41,256 bases of DNA from an uncultured Clostridia bacterium (GCA_944363045.1 CALVTT010000008.1:1-41256); one strand, 5' to 3'; numbered from the stretch's first letter, positions 31,048 through 39,258 are shown. The notes: generated by a model from the letters alone, not told the origin. Program-made: numbers and translations.

Positions 31048-32532
31048 TTATTTGTCCTCCTTTTTGGGCGGGTAGAGCAGATTTCCCTGTGCATCTCTTC
31101 GATATTCGCGGGGATAGCGGAAGTGTTCAAATTCATCGCCGCCCGTCCATGCGCGGATGTATTCAAAGACTTCGGGCGTGATGCGGATGTCCGTGGGGCA
31201 CCCCAAGATCCGCATGGTCTCGTGCTTCCAGCCATACACCGCCATGTATTCCCTCCCGTCGATTTTGACGATCATATCATACCAAAGGGAAGGATGCAGC
31301 GGGCACTGATGTTGCTTTTTGAAGGAGACGAACTCGATGTCGCAGACGTCGTACGCTTCTTTTTTGGGTAAAAAGCGCAGTTTTCTGTCTTGCCGTTCGA
31401 GCACCTTCAAGTCCTCTTCCGTCGCTTCGCCGCGAAGATACTTCACCACCCGCACGATGTAATCATCGTTTGTGAGGAGAAGAAGTTCCTCCTCTTCCTT
31501 TTTTTGCTTCTCCCGATCCAGCCCGAGGGAATGTAGTTGATCGACAAAAATGTAGAAGTCAAACGAGCGGAGATATTCTTCAACGGAGCCTTTTCTCCAA
31601 AGGACGGTGCCGTCCGCGTGCACCTCGATGAAGGTATAGGAGTTCTTTCTATCGCGGCGGATATAGCACACTTCGCCGTCCCTCTCGACGCGCATGAACT
31701 TTTCACCACGCTGCGCCGCTTCATAGTCTCTGTCAAATTCCTCTTTCGCGCTTTGAAAGCGCTCGAGCTGTTCGGGCGTGAGCGGGTAGCGCTTATAGTC
31801 ATTCACCGTGACGATGTTCCCGTTTAGTGTGACGCGATTTTTATCACCCTTGCGCGTTTTGAGGCAAAAGACGGCCTCCCCATTTCGGTACCCCCAAAAG
31901 GTGACGGCGTTCTTTTTGTTGCAGATCTGGATGCGCGTGCCGATGCCCCGCGTGTTTTCCTGCGTTTCTTCCATGATGCCCTCCCGCAATTGCCTGTCTT
32001 TATGATACAACTTCGTATGTACCATATTTGGGGCATCGGAGCCTGCTCCCGAAATCAAGATGTTTTTTCGGCGCAGCTGTTTTGCGTAGGCGATGGTGCG
32101 CGCCGTGCCGCCATAGGGCTGCCCTTCGACGGCGATGACGAGCGAGGAACGCTCCACCATCTCACTGTCTCGCGCCGCATAGGCTTCGAGTGAAAACGAG
32201 GGCGCGATCACGTTCACAAGGTCGCACTGCTCCAAGATGCGGGCGTACTGTTCGCGCGTCTCTTTGTTCCAACGGGCGGGCTGCTCGGGGAAGGGCACGG
32301 CGGCCTCCAAAGAGATACTCTCCCCCTCCGCTTTGAGGCGCAGGACGATCTCGGCGGCTAAAAGGTCGATGCCCGCCGCCATGCCGCAGATAAAGTGCCT
32401 GTATCCGATTCGGACAGCCTCTCTCACAGCCGCTTCGAGCTTTTGAGTGACGAGCATAAGGCGGCTTTCATCGTTCCCCCACGGGTAATTCTTGGGTCGC
32501 GGCCCCGTAAAACAACAGGTGAGTAATTGCAT
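31048..32532 (-). CDS. SLOG (YpsA/DUF1273-like) domain fused in frame to an unknown 308-residue protein
   Basis: 494 codons. Residues 1-~165 form a SLOG Rossmann-like nucleotide-sensing domain: TGPRP (9-13), FICGMAAGIDLLAAEIVL, then MVERSSLVIAVEGQPYGGTA. The frame then runs, without a stop, through operator D and its -10 box (residues ~170-178 read PNMVHTKLY) into a second protein beginning at ATG 31974 behind GGGAGGG (MEETQENTRGIGTRIQICNK). That second part, 308 residues, ends YPPKKEDK and has no known domain; it contains basic, beta-rich text and a charged coil. Both a long fusion from operon C and a short protein from operator D can be made. SLOG domains often sense nucleotide signals in defence and stress systems. 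Confidence 0.82.
   Translation of the reverse strand: MQLLTCCFTGPRPKNYPWGNDESRLMLVTQKLEAAVREAVRIGYRHFICGMAAGIDLLAAEIVLRLKAEGESISLEAAVPFPEQPARWNKETREQYARILEQCDLVNVIAPSFSLEAYAARDSEMVERSSLVIAVEGQPYGGTARTIAYAKQLRRKNILISGAGSDAPNMVHTKLYHKDRQLREGIMEETQENTRGIGTRIQICNKKNAVTFWGYRNGEAVFCLKTRKGDKNRVTLNGNIVTVNDYKRYPLTPEQLERFQSAKEEFDRDYEAAQRGEKFMRVERDGEVCYIRRDRKNSYTFIEVHADGTVLWRKGSVEEYLRSFDFYIFVDQLHSLGLDREKQKKEEEELLLLTNDDYIVRVVKYLRGEATEEDLKVLERQDRKLRFLPKKEAYDVCDIEFVSFKKQHQCPLHPSLWYDMIVKIDGREYMAVYGWKHETMRILGCPTDIRITPEVFEYIRAWTGGDEFEHFRYPREYRRDAQGNLLYPPKKEDK
32002..32034 (-). promoter_or_regulatory. Regulon operator-promoter D, inside the SLOG reading frame
   Basis: Minus strand: GCCCCAAATATGGTAC (32034-32019, two mismatches to perfect symmetry), 11 nt, TATCAT (32007-32002). 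The RBS GGGAGGG and ATG 31974 follow at normal distance. Confidence 0.8.
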
Positions 32533-32538
32533 GACTTT

Positions 32539-33109
32539 TCAGAATTGAATGATGCCGTCCGAGCAGACGACCTTCTTGACAGAGGAGTGCCTTCTCCATG
32601 CGGAGATGCCCGAAAAGCGCTGATGAAAGAGCGCCATGGACTCTTGAAAGACGATTTCCGTCAGTTTGGGGCAGGTGCCGAATACCTCGTCCCCCATCAC
32701 CTTGACGGAACCGGGCAGGCAGACGGACTTGAGCTCCAGACACCCCTCAAAGACGCGGGAGCCGATGGTATGCAGCCGATGGCTCTTGATGTCCACTTCT
32801 TCGAGGGGCTCATTCATGGCAAATGCCTCGTCCCCGATGCTGTCGATGTTCTCGGGAATGGTGAAGCGATTTTCGCTGTAGAGCCCGTGATAGAGATAGT
32901 AATCCGGAATGTGCCGCATATAGTGAAGCGGGTCCTCGTCGATCTGCAGCATGATGGACGTAAGGAGGCCCCCTCGACGGGCGGTCGTCGATCTGCTCAT
33001 AGACGAGCTCGAACTCGGCGGTGTTGAGGTGCTCCGAAAAGACGGGGTCATCAAAGAGCTTTGCAAGCGTATCGTGGTAGATAGTTTTCCATTCATCAAA
33101 CGTCTTCAT
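32539..33109 (-). pseudogene. Short BspA-like leucine-rich repeat protein broken at a G run
   Basis: ATG 33109 has AGGAGGATATC before it. The first 47 codons (MKTFDEWKTIYHDTLAKLFD to DDRPSRG) are in one frame, and the repeats (RFTIPENIDSIGDEAFAMNE, then LHTIGSRVFEGCLELKSVCL) are in another. Removing one G from the five at 32969-32973 joins them as PSRGLLTSIMLQIDEDPLHY. The length 571 nt has one base too many. The restored protein would be 189 residues with about four LRR_5-type repeats and no signal peptide. It lies between the Cys-rich gene and the SLOG gene in the operator C operon. The break is a mutation, a base-calling error or slippage. Confidence 0.8.
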
Positions 33110-33145
33110 GATATCCTCCTTGGTTTTCGTAAGTTAAAGAGTCGT

Positions 33146-34033
33146 TCAGTCCCAGTCCTTTTCCATCTTATCCTTCCATGCGCGGAGCCTAGGAATGGAA
33201 GAGAGGAGCTTGTTGAACGGGGTGTTGAGCGGGTCTTTGCGAAGGTCGACGATGCCGCCGTTCTCCCGCAGGAGCACCTCTTCCAGAAAGTCATCAAAGT
33301 GGAGCTGCTCGTCGAGGTTTTTTTCGAGGCAAACTTCAAAGGCGGCGGAGATGACCGCTCTGCACCGCTCGGGAGCGTGTTCAAGAAGGGTCAGGGCGGC
33401 AGAGACGAGCGCCCCCGCGTCGAGATAGGTCTCGAAAGAGCAGCTGTAACGATCGGCAAACGCCGCGTCGAGGTGACTTTCGATGAACGCCTCAGCAAGG
33501 GCAAGTTCTTCCTCGGAATAATCTTCCCGACGAAACGCGCTGACGAGAGGATACAGCCTTCTCCCCTCGTAAGGTTCCGCCCCCTCGTCGTAATTGTTTT
33601 GCGCGAGAAATTCCTCCCACGAGGGCCAGCCCGGAACAGTGAAGCGGAAACTCGCGTACTCCTCCCGCAGCGACCTCATCTGAATGTTGCATCTGCAGAG
33701 CATATCGTCGACGAAATAGAAGCACGGCCGTTTCGAGCAGTCGGGGCAAGGAGAAAGCGGCTCATATTCCTTCATGTGCGAGGACGAACACCAAACCTCG
33801 CCGTTTGACCTGTGCAGGCCGTTCTCGCGGCAGAAGGAGTAGAACGCCGCGTTGAGGTTGTTTCGCGCATCGGCGTAGTGCGTCTCGTCGAGGGTGAAGG
33901 AGAAGCGCTTGCCCGTCTCCGTGACGGCCGTGACCGAACGGATACGGCAGCCGTACGGGCAGCAGTCCTCGGGGAGAAAGGTGATGTGCGCAAACGCAAG
34001 CGTCTTGTTTTTCGTTCGTCTCATCGTTTTCAT
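33146..34033 (-). CDS. Cys-rich protein of unknown function, first gene of operator C operon
   Basis: A 295-residue protein starting MKTMRRTKNKTLAFAHITF. Cysteine pairs occur early (EDCCPYGCRI), in the middle (CPDCSKRPCFYF) and at DDMLCRCNIQ, which suggests a zinc-binding fold. The C-terminal half is helical (LHFDDFLEEVLLRENGGIVD). The -10 box ends 6 nt before ATG 34033, so initiation at the ATG itself is likely; the second ATG at 34024 would leave a 9-nt leader. The open frame further upstream is just the translated operator (PNLGHTKLYNRG). I do not recognise the family. Confidence 0.8.
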   Translation of the reverse strand: MKTMRRTKNKTLAFAHITFLPEDCCPYGCRIRSVTAVTETGKRFSFTLDETHYADARNNLNAAFYSFCRENGLHRSNGEVWCSSSHMKEYEPLSPCPDCSKRPCFYFVDDMLCRCNIQMRSLREEYASFRFTVPGWPSWEEFLAQNNYDEGAEPYEGRRLYPLVSAFRREDYSEEELALAEAFIESHLDAAFADRYSCSFETYLDAGALVSAALTLLEHAPERCRAVISAAFEVCLEKNLDEQLHFDDFLEEVLLRENGGIVDLRKDPLNTPFNKLLSSIPRLRAWKDKMEKDWD

Positions 34034-34039
34034 GCCCCT

Positions 34040-34072
34040 ATTATACAATTTTGTATGTCCTAAATTTGGGAC
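34040..34072 (-). promoter_or_regulatory. Regulon operator-promoter C (Cys-rich, LRR, SLOG)
   Basis: Minus strand: GTCCCAAATTTAGGAC (34072-34057), 11 nt, TATAAT (34045-34040). No -35 is present. Confidence 0.87.
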
Positions 34073-34082
34073 ATCACCATGA

Positions 34083-34946
34083 TCAAAGCAGATAAATTTT
34101 GATTTGTTCGGAGCCTCGGATGCGCTCCGCAATTTTTTTATCGCGCGAGAACACGAACACCTGCCTTCCGAGCGCAGCCGCTTTCTTTAAGAGGGGCGCA
34201 AGGTCGATGCACTCGTCGATGACGTCTGCAAGGGAGAGAACAAAGAGCGGGTGTGCGTCCGTCCTTCCCATTGCAAGGTGCACATCATTCCAAAAGCGGT
34301 TGACTTCTAAAAAGCTGAGGTATTCCAAGAGGGTGCGCTCGGTCGTACTCAAATCTCTGCGCGGCTGCGCGTCTCTTGCCGTAAAGTTGCCCCTCGCGTC
34401 CAGCGTGAGATACAGCCGCTTTTGAAGGCGCACGGGCTGCGGCTCGAAACTCCTGATATGTTCCCGCAAGAGGCGGCGGAAGGTGCTTGAAAACCCCGCG
34501 CCGTCCGTGCGTTCGCTGAAAATTTCCCGTTCCTCTCGGATGCCCTTGATGTACCGCGCAAACGTTTCGGAAAACGGGAACTCTGTCTCCCTCATGAAAT
34601 ACGAGCAGGCCTCCTCCTCGATGCTCTCCGAAAAGAGCGCGGCGCGCCCCTGCGGCAGTTCCCGCGTTCCCCGCCGCACGGAAAGAAGATAGTGCTCGGG
34701 CGCCTCGTCTGAATACCGCGCATCTATCGCATAGTCTTCCTCATCGCGGACGGCGTCGGCTGCAAGACGGCTCTCCCGCGCAAGGCGCACCTGCGGCTGA
34801 ATGCAGCGGCTCCCCGTGAGAAGATTGAGCGCGGCGAGCATATCCTCCCGCCCCTCCCCCGCAAAGACGGTGACGGGCGAGTCGAGCGCAAACCTTTGAC
34901 AGCCGATGCGCCCGAAGTGCTCCAACGTGAGTTTTGTAAGCGTCAT
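34083..34946 (-). CDS. RecF/SMC-like protein with degenerate ATP site
   Basis: A 287-residue protein whose opening (MTLTKLTLEHFGRIGCQRFA) is that of RecF-type ATPases. Where the phosphate loop should be, residues ~29-40 read AGEGREDMLAAL, without the GKS/T. The C-terminal LFVLSLADVIDECIDLAPLL and QVFVFSRDK stand where Walker B and the D-loop usually are, again without the acidic pair. It therefore probably does not hydrolyse ATP but may still form a RecF-like clamp or scaffold. It overlaps the upstream DnaE-like gene by 4 nt. The recognition is by eye; another coiled-coil ATPase ancestor is possible. Confidence 0.7.
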   Translation of the reverse strand: MTLTKLTLEHFGRIGCQRFALDSPVTVFAGEGREDMLAALNLLTGSRCIQPQVRLARESRLAADAVRDEEDYAIDARYSDEAPEHYLLSVRRGTRELPQGRAALFSESIEEEACSYFMRETEFPFSETFARYIKGIREEREIFSERTDGAGFSSTFRRLLREHIRSFEPQPVRLQKRLYLTLDARGNFTARDAQPRRDLSTTERTLLEYLSFLEVNRFWNDVHLAMGRTDAHPLFVLSLADVIDECIDLAPLLKKAAALGRQVFVFSRDKKIAERIRGSEQIKIYLL

Positions 34947-35845
34947 GATGTGCCCCCTTCCGAGACGGACTGCATCATGAGGTACTGCGCCAATGCCAGA
35001 TAGGACGCGCGGCAGATGGTGTAGAGCCCCTCGCGCCGCACGAGGTCGAAGATGTCGTCGAAGTCATCTTCGTCTAACCCTTCCGCTTTTGCCCGCTCGT
35101 GCAGCCGAAGGCGGTAGAATGTGATCGGCCCTTCGTCCTTTTTTAAAAACGCCCGACGGATGCGCTCGCCCTCCTCGGAAGAAAACCCCACCTCGCACAG
35201 GAGGCCGACGGCCTCTTCCTGAAATTCGAGGGGCGGCTCCCCCTCCATAAATTCCTTGAATCGGAGCGCGACGAGCGTGTCGCTCAGCTGCGCGACGGAG
35301 TGAAGATGTTCTATCCCGAGTTGCTTGGCCGTTTTTAAGAGCAGCTCTTCGTCCTCGAAGGGCCTTTTGCGGAAGAATTCGGCGGCCTTTTGCGGGTCGA
35401 TGAAGGGTATCTCGCGCTCCAAAAGTTCGACGGCGGCGCGCTCTTCTTCTGTGCGCTGCGCGGCGGCTTCTTTGAGCTTGTCCGCAGGCACGAACAGCGG
35501 CAGCGGCGGGATACGCTCCCCGGGGAGCAGGAGACGCTCGGGATAGCTGCCCGTCTCGAAGGGATCGACCTCGGTGATGCCGAGTGCGTAACATAGGAGC
35601 GAGCAGTTGTGCGCGCTCAGAACGTACGGGAATACCACCCGTTTGACGGCAGAGATGGCGCGCTCCCATAAGAGAAACAGCCCCTCCGCCTGCATTTTTC
35701 GGACAAGTTGGAGCTCGTAGAAAAGCCGCTCCTTCCGCTCCCCTTCGAGCGCTCCGAACCGCCGCTCTGCCCCTTCGAGCGCCCTTTGTCGGAGCAGTTC
35801 TTCCTCTCCCGCCTGCGGGGCGGGCTCATACAAATTTTCTTTCAT
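34943..35845 (-). CDS. Degenerate DNA polymerase III alpha-like (DnaE/PolC) fragment
   Basis: A 300-residue protein starting MKENLYEPAPQAGEE behind AAAGGAGG. Residues ~41-110 follow family C polymerases: YELQLVRKMQAEGLFLLWER, CYALGITEVDPFE (compare YALGITDIDPL) and PERLLLPGE. The next block should hold the catalytic PDIDxDF but reads PPLPLFVP. Residues ~195-295 resemble the polymerase helical segment (SDTLVALRFKEFMEGEPP and CRASYLALAQYLMM, the position of the AHAxAYxxMA motif). The PHP, most of the palm and the C-terminal domains are missing (complete PolC is over 1,400 residues). It should be inactive. It is coupled to the RecF-like gene and driven by operator E. Confidence 0.65.
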   Translation of the reverse strand: MKENLYEPAPQAGEEELLRQRALEGAERRFGALEGERKERLFYELQLVRKMQAEGLFLLWERAISAVKRVVFPYVLSAHNCSLLCYALGITEVDPFETGSYPERLLLPGERIPPLPLFVPADKLKEAAAQRTEEERAAVELLEREIPFIDPQKAAEFFRKRPFEDEELLLKTAKQLGIEHLHSVAQLSDTLVALRFKEFMEGEPPLEFQEEAVGLLCEVGFSSEEGERIRRAFLKKDEGPITFYRLRLHERAKAEGLDEDDFDDIFDLVRREGLYTICRASYLALAQYLMMQSVSEGGTS

Positions 35846-35863
35846 TTTGACCTCCTTTGCTCC

Positions 35864-35896
35864 AGCATAGCAAATACGGCGTACCAAAAACAGGTC
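35864..35896 (-). promoter_or_regulatory. Regulon operator-promoter E (DnaE-like/RecF-like pair)
   Basis: Minus strand: GACCTGTTTTTGGTAC (35896-35881), the weakest palindrome of the set, 11 nt, TATGCT (35869-35864). Confidence 0.72.
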
Positions 35897-35906
35897 ATTC
35901 GTTCCG

Positions 35907-37712
35907 TCAACCCTGATTTTTGTCTGCGTCCTTCTCGAAGAAAACGATACGTTGCTCACCTTTCCAATCATCGCTGTTTTGAAAAAGGCGGTCGGAAATC
36001 GAACGGGGGCAAAAGATCGTCAAATTTTTGCAGTCCGCAAAGGAGTCACTGCCTGCCGACATCAGGCTCTCGGGCAGGACGATTTCCTTTAACGAGACAC
36101 ACCCGTCAAAGGCGTATGGTTCAATGGACGTCAGCCCTTCGGGAAGTTCGACGCTCTCCAGCGAAGAACAGCCCCTAAAGGCGCATGACTCAATGGACGT
36201 CAGTCCTTCGGGGAGCTTGATATGTTTCAAAGAGGAACAGTCGTCGAACGTTCCACTCGGGAGTTTCGAAATGCCCTCGGGAAGGCGCACTTCTTCCAGG
36301 GAAGTGCAATTAAAAAACACCCACTCACCGAAATTTTCGATCTCATGAAAGGTACAGCGAAGCTCGGCACGCTTGAGGGAAGTACAGAACGCAAAAACTT
36401 CGTCGCCGAAGGCTTCGACGCTCTCGGGAATGGTGATGCGCTCGAGCGCTTTGCAGCCGCTGAACGCGGAGGAGGCGATGACGGTCGTTGCGTCCGCCAC
36501 GCAGACCTCACCCGCAAGATCCTTTCTCGCTGCGATGAGGCAGTTCCCGAGATGCAGAAACCCGTCCTTCCAATTTGTTTCTCGTTCGAATATGGCCGTA
36601 TTTGCAAAGGCGAGTGCGCCGATCCTGCGAACGCTCTCGGCAAGAGTGACCTTCTCAAGACCCGAACAGCCGAAGAAGGCTCTCTCACCGATTTCCAAGA
36701 TACCGTTTGGAATGTGTATTTGTTTCAACCCCGTGCATCCCTCAAATGCACCGAAGCCGATTTCCAGCACACTTGTGCCCTCCAAGATCTCGGAGCTTGA
36801 GCACCCCGCGACGATCTGTTTTCCCTCCACGTCGATGAGACAATTCCCCTCGCTGCAATAGGCTTCGTTCCCTTCCTCCACACGGATGGATGAGAGCGAT
36901 GTGCAGTTCAAAAAGGGCTGCGAGTCAATATATCCAACGCCGCGGGGAATGACAATGCTTTTCAAAGAAGTGCAATTCCAAAATGCTCTCTCTTCGATGA
37001 GCTGCAAACTCTCGGGAAGGACGATCTCTGCCAACGACGAACAGTCGAGAAATGCCTCGATCCCGATAGCGATAACACCTTCGGGGAGGACGACCCGTTT
37101 GAGGGTCTTGCAGCCTGCAAACGCACCCATGCAGATGCGCTCGACCCCTTGGGGAACGATGACTTCCTCGCTCTTTCCGCAATACGCCCTCAGATAGGTT
37201 GCTTCCAAAACAAAATCCTTGCAGTTATCCATGCTGTTCCCCCGTTGCCAACTGAGATCGGGAAAGATCTCTTTGAGACCGTCGAACGCCGCCGCGGCTG
37301 CCGCGCGGTACTGCTTGCTGTCCATTTTTTCGACCTTCTTGGCGTCGGCGAGGACGTCAAACTTGTCCGCAAAACTGGTCAAGAGGTCCTTCCAGCGCTT
37401 GGATGCCGCCTCATCGTCAAGATTCTCGTATGCGGACGGCAGAAGATTTCCCTCTTCGTCGTGCTCGAGGACGCAATTTCCGATGATGGGAGCCCTGTCA
37501 AGAAAGAGACGAAGATAGTCGCGAATGATGGCAGAAAGGTAGATGTTGCTCGCCCAATGCACATCCCACGAGACGTTGATGGTCTTGAGTTCCCCGTCCT
37601 TCCAACACACCGTGCCGAGCTTGAGTTTTCGCATTTTTCGCTCATGCAGAAAATTCTCAATTCTCCACGGAAGCCGTATCTTCTTCCGCTTCTTTTCGCC
37701 TTCTCGTTCCAT
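35907..37712 (-). CDS. Cytoplasmic BspA-like leucine-rich-repeat protein with shared N-terminal domain
   Basis: A 601-residue protein. Residues ~1-155 contain the domain shared with 29755-30261 (IYLSAIIRDYLRLF ... LKEIFPDLSW) after a basic N-terminus. Residues ~175-585 are about 15 LRR_5 (BspA/TpLRR) repeats of ~23 residues, such as IGIEAFLDCSSLAEIVLPES. BspA proteins are normally secreted, but no signal peptide, cell-wall anchor or membrane helix is seen, so this one should stay inside. ATG 37712 has GGAGGGG before it. Driven by operator F. LRR repeats usually bind proteins; a sensor role is inference. Confidence 0.88.
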   Translation of the reverse strand: MEREGEKKRKKIRLPWRIENFLHERKMRKLKLGTVCWKDGELKTINVSWDVHWASNIYLSAIIRDYLRLFLDRAPIIGNCVLEHDEEGNLLPSAYENLDDEAASKRWKDLLTSFADKFDVLADAKKVEKMDSKQYRAAAAAAFDGLKEIFPDLSWQRGNSMDNCKDFVLEATYLRAYCGKSEEVIVPQGVERICMGAFAGCKTLKRVVLPEGVIAIGIEAFLDCSSLAEIVLPESLQLIEERAFWNCTSLKSIVIPRGVGYIDSQPFLNCTSLSSIRVEEGNEAYCSEGNCLIDVEGKQIVAGCSSSEILEGTSVLEIGFGAFEGCTGLKQIHIPNGILEIGERAFFGCSGLEKVTLAESVRRIGALAFANTAIFERETNWKDGFLHLGNCLIAARKDLAGEVCVADATTVIASSAFSGCKALERITIPESVEAFGDEVFAFCTSLKRAELRCTFHEIENFGEWVFFNCTSLEEVRLPEGISKLPSGTFDDCSSLKHIKLPEGLTSIESCAFRGCSSLESVELPEGLTSIEPYAFDGCVSLKEIVLPESLMSAGSDSFADCKNLTIFCPRSISDRLFQNSDDWKGEQRIVFFEKDADKNQG

Positions 37713-37738
37713 GTTCCCCTCCTTTGCTTTTTTATGCC

Positions 37739-37771
37739 ATTATACGAAAGGCGGCGTACCGAATTCGGTAC
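37739..37771 (-). promoter_or_regulatory. Regulon operator-promoter F (LRR protein)
   Basis: Minus strand: perfect palindrome GTACCGAATTCGGTAC (37771-37756), 11 nt, TATAAT (37744-37739). It lies 22 bp downstream of the WYL gene. Confidence 0.88.
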
Positions 37772-37792
37772 GCCGGTGTGATTTTGCAGTTT

Positions 37793-38767
37793 TTACTTGT
37801 ATTTTCCCAAGCCGCGCTGTAAATTTTCGCGGATGCGGGTACGGAGCGAGGCGGGAGAAAGCACCTCCACATGATTCAAGTACTGCATCGCCCAATACTC
37901 CATCGCAAGCGGGCTCGCCTTGACGGTCACATGAAGCTTATCCCCCTGTCGGGCAATGCGCGCGTTGTCGCCGAACCAGTCGACGATCTGATCGACGACG
38001 GTCTCGTCCGCCAAAAAGTCGACGACTTCCGGCTTATCCGCATACATATAGGGCAGCGAGGTGGCGTAGTCATGATAGTCGATGCCGAACTCGTGGCCGG
38101 GGAGCGACTTGAGCGGCGTTGCAGGCTCGTCCAAGAGGCGGATCTCGGTGATGCGGTCGAGGCGGTAGTGCCCGAGGTTTTTGTGCTTTTCGTTGCACGA
38201 CACGAGGTAGTACCGCTGATTGTGCAGAATGAGCTGATAGGGCGAAACGCGCTGTTCGCTCGTCTTGTGCAGCTTCTTGTCCGCGCCGTACTTGTTGTAG
38301 TGGAAGGCGATCTGCTTCCCCTCTTCAATGGAGGTATCGATGACCTCGATGCTGTAAAAGAGCGCACTGTTGTCCGTCTTGCTCCAGTCGTTGACGGAAC
38401 AGATGTGCTTGACGTGCGAGAGGAAGTACTTGTTGGAGAGGCCGCACAGCTTTTGGATGAGGTCCTTGGAGTGCCTGGCGGTGATGTACCTGCTCGAAAG
38501 GACGCCGTCGATGAGAAGGCGCAGCTCGGAGTCTTCGAAGGGGCGCTCCGCAAGATAGCTGCCGCGGCGGTCGGACTCGATGTCATAGCCCGCCTCTTTG
38601 AGAATGGAGAGGTTGCGCCCGACGAGCTTTCTCTCGACCATGAGGCCGTAGTCCTTGTCGAGGTAATTCACGATCTCTTCCTGCGTCAGCGGGTGGTCGT
38701 AATCGGTGTACTCCTCCAAAATTTGCAGAATGCGCAGAGGCGCCAACTTTTTCGGTTCAATGCTCAT
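37793..38767 (-). CDS. WYL-domain transcriptional regulator
   Basis: A 324-residue protein. Residues ~8-75 form a winged helix (LRILQILEEYTDYDHPLTQE, then VNYLDKDYGLMVERKLVGRN). Residues ~145-225 are the WYL domain (FHYNKYGADKKLHKTSEQRV, then YQLILHNQRYYLVSCNEKHK and LGHYRLDRITEIRLLD). A WCX-like C-terminal domain follows (KPEVVDFLADETVVDQIVDW and on). WYL domains bind ssDNA or other ligands and often act as activators of DNA-damage or defence genes. The gene sits inside the operator set, immediately upstream of site F, with its own sigma-A promoter, so it is the natural candidate to bind the palindromes. Confidence 0.93.
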   Translation of the reverse strand: MSIEPKKLAPLRILQILEEYTDYDHPLTQEEIVNYLDKDYGLMVERKLVGRNLSILKEAGYDIESDRRGSYLAERPFEDSELRLLIDGVLSSRYITARHSKDLIQKLCGLSNKYFLSHVKHICSVNDWSKTDNSALFYSIEVIDTSIEEGKQIAFHYNKYGADKKLHKTSEQRVSPYQLILHNQRYYLVSCNEKHKNLGHYRLDRITEIRLLDEPATPLKSLPGHEFGIDYHDYATSLPYMYADKPEVVDFLADETVVDQIVDWFGDNARIARQGDKLHVTVKASPLAMEYWAMQYLNHVEVLSPASLRTRIRENLQRGLGKYK

Positions 38768-38806
38768 GGGAAGGTTCCTTTCACCTTAACAAAATTCGAC
38801 AAAACA

Positions 38807-38835
38807 ATTTTAACATATCGGTATTGCATTGTCAA
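38807..38835 (-). promoter_or_regulatory. Sigma-A promoter of the WYL gene
   Basis: Minus strand TTGACA (38835-38830), 17 nt, TAAAAT (38812-38807). The regulon palindrome is absent, so the regulator is not under its own operator type. Confidence 0.85.
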
Positions 38836-38853
38836 GATATAAATTGAAAATAA

Positions 38854-39258
38854 TTACTGCTCGGCGGCTTGCAGATAGCGGTAATGCTCGGAGCCGTCCG
38901 CAAGGATCTTCAGAACGCGGTTCTTAAGGCAAAATTGCTCCTTAAGATAGCCGATAACGTCCTCCGTTGCAAGGTCGGGGGTGAGGAAAATCGTCGCGTT
39001 TTTCGTATCTTTGATCTCTACCCTGCCGCGCGGATAGAAATTGTACGGCTTCCCGCGGCGAAGTTCCGGAGTAAGGTACTCCTCCCACGTCTTCTTGTGG
39101 TTGTAGTTGTCGCCGTGCTTGGAATTGAGCGGCGGAATGGGCGTCAAATAGGTTGGCACTCCCGCCAAATCAACGGGAATACGAAAGAGATACGGCTCAT
39201 TCGCGCTCAGGTCTTCCCGATCGACGATCCAGAAGATCCCCTTCTTTTCCCCTTCCAT
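38854..39258 (-). CDS. Small protein of unknown function (operator G)
   Basis: A 134-residue soluble protein starting MEGEKKGIFWIVDREDLSAN behind GAGGTGA. It contains NHKKTWEEYLTPELRRGKPY and NFYPRGRVEIKDTKNATIFL, followed by a short helix-strand ending. I do not recognise the family, but the strongly patterned beta-strands and the conserved-looking NFYPRGRV suggest a compact folded domain. It is alone on the operator G transcript. Confidence 0.8.
   Translation of the reverse strand: MEGEKKGIFWIVDREDLSANEPYLFRIPVDLAGVPTYLTPIPPLNSKHGDNYNHKKTWEEYLTPELRRGKPYNFYPRGRVEIKDTKNATIFLTPDLATEDVIGYLKEQFCLKNRVLKILADGSEHYRYLQAAEQ

Noticed and set aside
35907..37712. Surface adhesin of the BspA type
   Set aside because: No signal peptide, membrane helix or wall anchor; the regulated neighbours are cytosolic.
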